From Paracoccus sp041927875 (GTDB taxonomy: Bacteria > Pseudomonadota > Alphaproteobacteria > Rhodobacterales > Rhodobacteraceae): 64,000 nt of DNA. How positions within the stretch are numbered: position 1 is the first letter of the stretch; every line of letters begins with the position of its first letter. The position numbers and the translations under genes are program-made. Under the pieces are notes generated by a model that made no database searches, was not told where the DNA came from, and worked only from the letters and a program-made list of their open reading frames with translations. Positions 60,115 through 64,000 of the stretch are shown here, one piece after another. The DNA lies in the NCBI RefSeq assembly GCF_041927875.1, contig NZ_JBHFHN010000001.1; one strand, given 5' to 3'.

Positions 60115-61278
60115 ATGCCCGTCGTCACCTGTATCGAGGATCTGAAGCGGATGCACCGCCGCCGCGCGCCGCGGATGTTTTACGACTATGCCGAATCGGG
60201 CAGCTATACCGAACAGACGTTCCGCGAAAACGTCAGCGATTTCAGCCAGATCCGGCTGCGGCAGAAAGTGGCGGTGGATATGTCGGGACGCTCGACCGCC
60301 TCGACCATGATCGGCCAGCCGGTGACCATGCCGGTCAGCCTGGCGCCGGTCGGCTTTACCGGGATGCAGGCCGCCGACGGCGAGATCAAGGCGGCGCGCG
60401 CGGCGGAAAAGTTCGGCGTGCCGTTCTGTCTGTCCACCATGTCGATCTGCTCGATCGAGGATGTCGCGGCGCATACGACCAAGCCCTTCTGGTTCCAGCT
60501 TTATGTGATGCGCGACCACGGTTTCGTCGACCGCATCATCGACCGCGCCAAGGCCGCCGGGTGCAGCGCACTGGTTTTGACGCTGGATTTGCAGATCCTG
60601 GGGCAGCGCCACAAGGATCTGAAGAACGGCCTGTCCGCGCCGCCCAAGCTGACCCTGCCGACGATGCTGAACCTCGCGACGAAATGGGCCTGGGGGCTGG
60701 AGATGCTGGGCACCAAGCGGCGGTTCTTTGGCAATATCGTCGGCCATGCCGAGGGCGTGGGCGATGCCGCCAGCCTGACAAGCTGGATTTCCGAACAGTT
60801 CGAGGAAAAGCTGGACTGGTCGATGATCGCCCGCATCCGCGACCGCTGGGGCGGCAAGCTGATCCTGAAAGGCATCCTGGATGTCGAGGATGCGATCATG
60901 GCGGCCGATTTCGGCGCCGATGCGATTGTCGTGTCGAACCACGGCGGGCGGCAACTGGATGGCGCGCTGTCGGCCATTCGCATGTTGCCACAGATTGTGA
61001 AGGCCGTCGGAGACCGCGTTGAAATCCATATGGATTCCGGCATACGCAGCGGTCAGGACGTGCTGAAGGCGCTGGCGATGGGGGCGCATGCGACATCAAT
61101 CGGGCGGGCCTTCATCTATGGCCTGGGCGCGATGGGCGAGGCCGGGGTGACCCGCGTGCTGGAGATCATCCACAAGGAGCTGGACGTGACCATGGCCCTG
61201 TGCGGCGAGCGGCGTGTGCAGGATCTGGGGCGGCATAATCTGCTGCTGCCGGACGGATTTCTTGACGGTTATCGCTGA
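60115..61278 (+). CDS. FMN-dependent alpha-hydroxy acid dehydrogenase (lactate dehydrogenase-like)
   Basis: A 387-aa enzyme of the LldD/glycolate oxidase family. PRMFYDYAESGSYTEQTFRENVSDF near the N-terminus binds FMN and substrate; PVSLAPVGFTGM, FQLYVMRDHGF and LTLDLQILGQR follow. The active-site series LKGILDVEDA, VVSNHGGRQLDGA (catalytic His) and MDSGIRSGQDVLKALAMGAHATSIGRA is complete. L-lactate is the commonest substrate, but mandelate or glycolate cannot be excluded. GGAG is 7 nt upstream of the ATG. It may be a cytoplasmic-membrane-associated dehydrogenase. Confidence 0.9.
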   Translation: MPVVTCIEDLKRMHRRRAPRMFYDYAESGSYTEQTFRENVSDFSQIRLRQKVAVDMSGRSTASTMIGQPVTMPVSLAPVGFTGMQAADGEIKAARAAEKFGVPFCLSTMSICSIEDVAAHTTKPFWFQLYVMRDHGFVDRIIDRAKAAGCSALVLTLDLQILGQRHKDLKNGLSAPPKLTLPTMLNLATKWAWGLEMLGTKRRFFGNIVGHAEGVGDAASLTSWISEQFEEKLDWSMIARIRDRWGGKLILKGILDVEDAIMAADFGADAIVVSNHGGRQLDGALSAIRMLPQIVKAVGDRVEIHMDSGIRSGQDVLKALAMGAHATSIGRAFIYGLGAMGEAGVTRVLEIIHKELDVTMALCGERRVQDLGRHNLLLPDGFLDGYR

Positions 61279-61291
61279 TGGGGACGTTGCA

Positions 61292-61342
61292 GCGGGGGCT
61301 GGCTGCCCCCGCACCCCCGCGCGTATTTTTGCAAGAAAGAAG
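61292..61342 (+). repeat. 3'-end intergenic repeat, copy at the hydroxy-acid dehydrogenase gene
   Basis: GCGGGGGC-N5-GCCCCCGC hairpin (61292-61312), ACCCCC spacer, then GCGTATTTTTGCAAGAAAGAAG (in two parts around 61321-61342). It starts 14 nt after the stop codon, with the same layout as the fba copy. Confidence 0.75.
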
Positions 61343-61453
61343 AACGCTCACAGATAATGTGAAGGTCGCCTCTTATCCAATTGATCTGACACGCGTTTCC
61401 GTTTTGGCGGCCGGATCACAGCGGATCTTCACAATGACCATGAAGATCGCCCC

Positions 61454-62611
61454 CTAGATCGCTGATTTTCCAGCCTTGTTCAGCCGCGCGAGCGCGGGCA
61501 GGATCAGCACCAGCAGCAGCGCGATGGCGGCAAAGGCCCAGCGCAGGCTGGCGCCCTCGGCCACCAGGCCCAGAAGCGGGGGGCCGACGAAGAAGCCGGT
61601 GAAGCCGATCATCCAGGCGCGCGCGATGGACAGCGCGCGGACCTCGGGGGCGACACCGCGCGCCAGCAGCGAATTGGCCGAAGGCACGACCACCGCCACG
61701 CCAAGTCCCAGTGCCGCCATCCCCGCCAGCGCCACCCCTGCGACCGGCGCCAGTGAAACCGCCAGCGCGCCCAGGACGGCAAACAGCACCGAGGCGAGGA
61801 TCAGCCGCGCCTCGCCCAGGCGGATGGCCAGCGCCTGCCCCATCAGCCGCCCGATCCCCATGGTCAGTGCGAACATCGCCGGGCCGAAGGCGCTGTGCCC
61901 GGCGGCCACGCCCAGGCTGCGCTCAAAGTGCAGCGCCGACCAGCTTTCAGTACCGTTTTCCGCGACAAAGGACAAAAACAGGATCGCGGCGGCGGGCAGG
62001 ACGACCGCCCAGGGCAGTCCGCGCGGGGTCGGCTGCGCGCCCGGCTGTTGCGGCGCGGGCGCAGGTGCTGCGCGCAGGTCCACGGTCAGCAGGCCCAGGC
62101 AGGCCAGGATCATCATCATCGCCAAAGCCGAGGTCCAGTAGCCCGCACCAAACCCGCGGATCGCCCCCGCCAACCCCGCCGCCCCCGCCAGCGACAGCGA
62201 AAACACCGCGTGGTTCAGGTTCATCAGCGGCCGGGCGTGGCGGGTTTCCAGATCGGCGATGCGCAGGTTCGCGGCGATGTCGATCAGCGACATGCTGGCG
62301 CCCACCGCCAGCATGGTCAGGGCAAAACTGACCGGCCCGGTGATCCCCACCGGCAGGAACACCACCATCGCCAGAAGCCCCGCCCCCAGCGGCAGCAGCA
62401 CCGGCCCAAGCGCCCGATCCAGCCGCGGCACCAGCGCCATCGCCGCCATACCGCCCACCGCCGACAGCACCATCAGCGCCCCGAACCGGGCATCGCCCAC
62501 CCCGGCCTGCGCCTTGATCTGCGGCAGCCAGGCCGCGAAATTGCCCCAGAAGGCACCGATGGCCGCAAGTGCTGCAGCGGGCGCGCGCGACAGGCGCAGA
62601 TCGTTCAACAT
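61454..62611 (-). CDS. MFS transporter of unknown substrate
   Basis: A 385-aa, 12-helix major facilitator protein. It starts MLNDLRLSRAPAAALAAIGAFWGNFAAWLPQIKAQAGVGDARFG, as in the YbjJ/fucose-permease-like MFS group; RRL-type loop motifs are weak. A short cytoplasmic Pro/Ala linker (APAPAPQQPGAQPTPRG) separates the two six-helix halves. GGAAGG precedes the ATG at 62611. Substrate cannot be predicted from the neighbourhood. Confidence 0.85.
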   Translation of the reverse strand: MLNDLRLSRAPAAALAAIGAFWGNFAAWLPQIKAQAGVGDARFGALMVLSAVGGMAAMALVPRLDRALGPVLLPLGAGLLAMVVFLPVGITGPVSFALTMLAVGASMSLIDIAANLRIADLETRHARPLMNLNHAVFSLSLAGAAGLAGAIRGFGAGYWTSALAMMMILACLGLLTVDLRAAPAPAPQQPGAQPTPRGLPWAVVLPAAAILFLSFVAENGTESWSALHFERSLGVAAGHSAFGPAMFALTMGIGRLMGQALAIRLGEARLILASVLFAVLGALAVSLAPVAGVALAGMAALGLGVAVVVPSANSLLARGVAPEVRALSIARAWMIGFTGFFVGPPLLGLVAEGASLRWAFAAIALLLVLILPALARLNKAGKSAI

Positions 62612-62748
62612 GATGGCCCTTCCGATGCTTCCAAAGCGGTTTGAATGACTGTAGACGAAGCCGGTCAACCCCGCAATGGCCCGACCGCGACGACCGCCAC
62701 CGCCAGCCCTTGCCAAAGCGGGCGATCCCGGCTATGGGCAGCCTTTCC

Positions 62749-62779
62749 CGGCCCTGCACCCTTGGAGGAGGGCCGTTTT
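62749..62779 (+). promoter_or_regulatory. Hairpin with T-run in the rplY leader
   Basis: CGGCCCT-N13-AGGGCCG followed by TTTTC ends 5 nt before the TAAGGAGA ribosome site of rplY. It resembles a leader attenuator or autoregulatory ribosomal-protein target; function inferred. Confidence 0.4.
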
Positions 62780-62796
62780 CTGTAAGGAGAAGACCA

Positions 62797-63417
62797 ATGG
62801 CAAAAGAGATCCCGAATCTCGAGGCTGTGGTGCGGACGGGGACAGGCAAGGGGGCCGCCCGTCAAGCCCGTCGTGAGGGCTACGTTCCCGGCATCGTTTA
62901 CGGCGACGGCAAAGACCCGCAGCCGATCAACCTGGCGTATTACCCACTGCTGGCCAAGCTGAAGGCCGGCCGGTTCCTGTCGACCCTGTGGAACCTGAAG
63001 GTCGAGGGCCAGGACGACGTGCGCGTGATCTGCCGCGGCGTGCAGCGCGACGTGGTGAAAGACCTGCCGACGCATGTCGACCTGATGCGCCTGCACCGCA
63101 ATAGCCGCATCAACCTGTTCATCCACGTGACCTTTGAAAACCACGAGAAATCGCCGGGCCTGAAGCGCGGCGGCACGCTGGTCGTGGTCCGCCCCGAGGT
63201 CGAACTGGAAGTGCTGGCCGGTGACATCCCCGATCACATCACCGTCGATCTGTCGGGCAAGGACATCGGCGACGTGATCCACATTCAGGACATCACCCTG
63301 CCGAACGGCGCCAAGCCGACCATCGCGCGCAACTTTGTCATCGCCAATATCGGCGCGCCCTCGGGCCTGCGTTCGGCTGACAATGCCGAAGCCGAGGAAG
63401 GCGAAGCCGAGGCCTGA
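62797..63417 (+). CDS. rplY: Ribosomal protein bL25 (general stress protein CTC form)
   Basis: A 206-aa long form of bL25 that binds 5S rRNA. The N-terminal 5S-binding domain has GTGKGAARQARREGYVPGIVYG, and a C-terminal beta domain (TFENHEKSPGLKRGGTLVVVRPEVELEVLAGDIPDHI) follows. The tail is acidic (AEAEEGEAEA). TAAGGAGA sits 8 nt before the ATG at 62797. It is followed by a terminator and pth, the common rplY-pth order. Confidence 0.97.
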   Translation: MAKEIPNLEAVVRTGTGKGAARQARREGYVPGIVYGDGKDPQPINLAYYPLLAKLKAGRFLSTLWNLKVEGQDDVRVICRGVQRDVVKDLPTHVDLMRLHRNSRINLFIHVTFENHEKSPGLKRGGTLVVVRPEVELEVLAGDIPDHITVDLSGKDIGDVIHIQDITLPNGAKPTIARNFVIANIGAPSGLRSADNAEAEEGEAEA

Positions 63418-63440
63418 TCCGTCCGGGTCACGCGAACAGG

Positions 63441-63470
63441 CGGGCGGGGGTTTCCCCGCCCGTTTTCTTT
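63441..63470 (+). terminator. rplY terminator
   Basis: CGGGCGGGG-GTTT-CCCCGCCCG followed by TTTTCTTT, 24 nt after the rplY stop. Confidence 0.9.
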
Positions 63471-63498
63471 GGGCAGGATGGCAACAGGGAGGGGCGAC

Positions 63499-64000
63499 AT
63501 GCAGCTTTGGGTTGGTCTGGGCAATCCCGGCGCGCAATATGCGGGCCATCGCCACAACATCGGCTTCATGGCGATCGACGCGATTGCCGATCGCCATGCG
63601 GCGGGGCCGTGGCGGGTCAAGTTCCAGGGGCAGTTGGCCGAGGCGCGGATCGGCGCGGGCAAGATCTGGCTGCTGAAGCCGCAGACCTTCATGAACCTCT
63701 CTGGGCAATCGGTGGGCGAGGCGATGCGCTTTCACAAGCTGACCCCGGCCGATGTGGTTGTTTTCCATGACGAACTTGACCTTGCGCCGGGGCGGTTGCG
63801 GATGAAGGCGGGCGGCGGTCACGCGGGTCACAACGGGTTGCGGTCGATCACCCAGCATATCGGCGATGGCTTTCGCCGGGTGCGGCTGGGCATCGGCCAT
63901 CCCGGCCACAAGGATCGCGTGGCGGGCTATGTGCTGTCGGATTTCGCCAAGGCCGATCAGGATTGGCTGGCACCGCTGCTGGATGAGGTGGCGCGGGCCG
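63499..64000 (+). CDS. pth: Peptidyl-tRNA hydrolase (3' truncated by window)
   Basis: The first 167 codons of Pth, which frees tRNA from prematurely released peptidyl-tRNA. MQLWVGLGNPGAQYAGHRHNIGFMAIDAIA has the conserved Asn and the catalytic His of HRHNIGF. KPQTFMNLSGQSV, FHDELDL (catalytic Asp) and GGGHAGHNGLRSI follow. GGGAGGGG lies upstream of the ATG. The frame is open to the right edge. Confidence 0.96.
   Translation, partial: MQLWVGLGNPGAQYAGHRHNIGFMAIDAIADRHAAGPWRVKFQGQLAEARIGAGKIWLLKPQTFMNLSGQSVGEAMRFHKLTPADVVVFHDELDLAPGRLRMKAGGGHAGHNGLRSITQHIGDGFRRVRLGIGHPGHKDRVAGYVLSDFAKADQDWLAPLLDEVARA

Overview
The window is high-GC DNA from an alphaproteobacterium of the Rhodobacteraceae/Paracoccaceae, most like Paracoccus. 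This rests on a complete Rhodobacter-type gene transfer agent (GTA) cluster next to cysE, the dusB-ntrB-ntrC-ntrY-ntrX order with an NtrC that lacks the sigma-54 GAFTGA loop, a fused ispDF, and 3'-end intergenic repeats of a kind I recognise from this group. The species call is an inference; no rRNA is present.

Left part (1-19.1 kb): the end of pdhB and all of pdhC (pyruvate dehydrogenase) meet a convergent cysE. Between 2.39 and 17.07 kb, on the minus strand, lie the GTA structural genes in canonical order: small and large terminase, portal, g3.5, prohead protease, capsid, connectors, tail tube, chaperones, tape measure, distal tail, hub, NlpC/P60 peptidase, the 1291-residue host-contact protein and a DUF2793 protein. 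There is no integrase, repressor, replication or lysis gene. Upstream of g1 are a good sigma-70 promoter, a CtrA-like box and a promoter-proximal terminator-like hairpin. Then comes glnB-glnA, reading toward the GTA.

Middle (19.2-41.9 kb): NAD(P)HX repair enzyme, tRNA-Leu(UAG), trigger factor, class I aldolase, pgk with an SDR, two cyclophilins (cytoplasmic and exported), and an M20 amidohydrolase with a DUF1304 protein. Divergent from these is a plus-strand operon: oppD-oppF, two paralogous periplasmic binding proteins, oppB-oppC, then a PfkB kinase and pseudouridine-5'-phosphate glycosidase. A 3-hydroxyisobutyrate dehydrogenase-like gene and a penicillin acylase-like gene follow.

Right part (42-64 kb): a minus-strand run dusB-ntrBC-ntrYX-unknown-trkA-trkH-hfq-hflX-unknown joins nitrogen sensing, potassium uptake and RNA-based regulation. 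To its right are ispDF-pgpA-pncC, amtB, a ZIP transporter, an FMN-dependent hydroxy-acid dehydrogenase, an MFS transporter, rplY and a truncated pth.

Two patterns run across the window. A 17-bp dyad, GCC-N9-GGC with an AT-rich centre, lies about 100 nt before glnB, dusB and amtB, the three nitrogen transcription units, and is a candidate NtrC operator. A short element (GCGTATTTGG..CAAGAAAGAAG, often next to a GC-rich hairpin) sits at several gene 3' ends.
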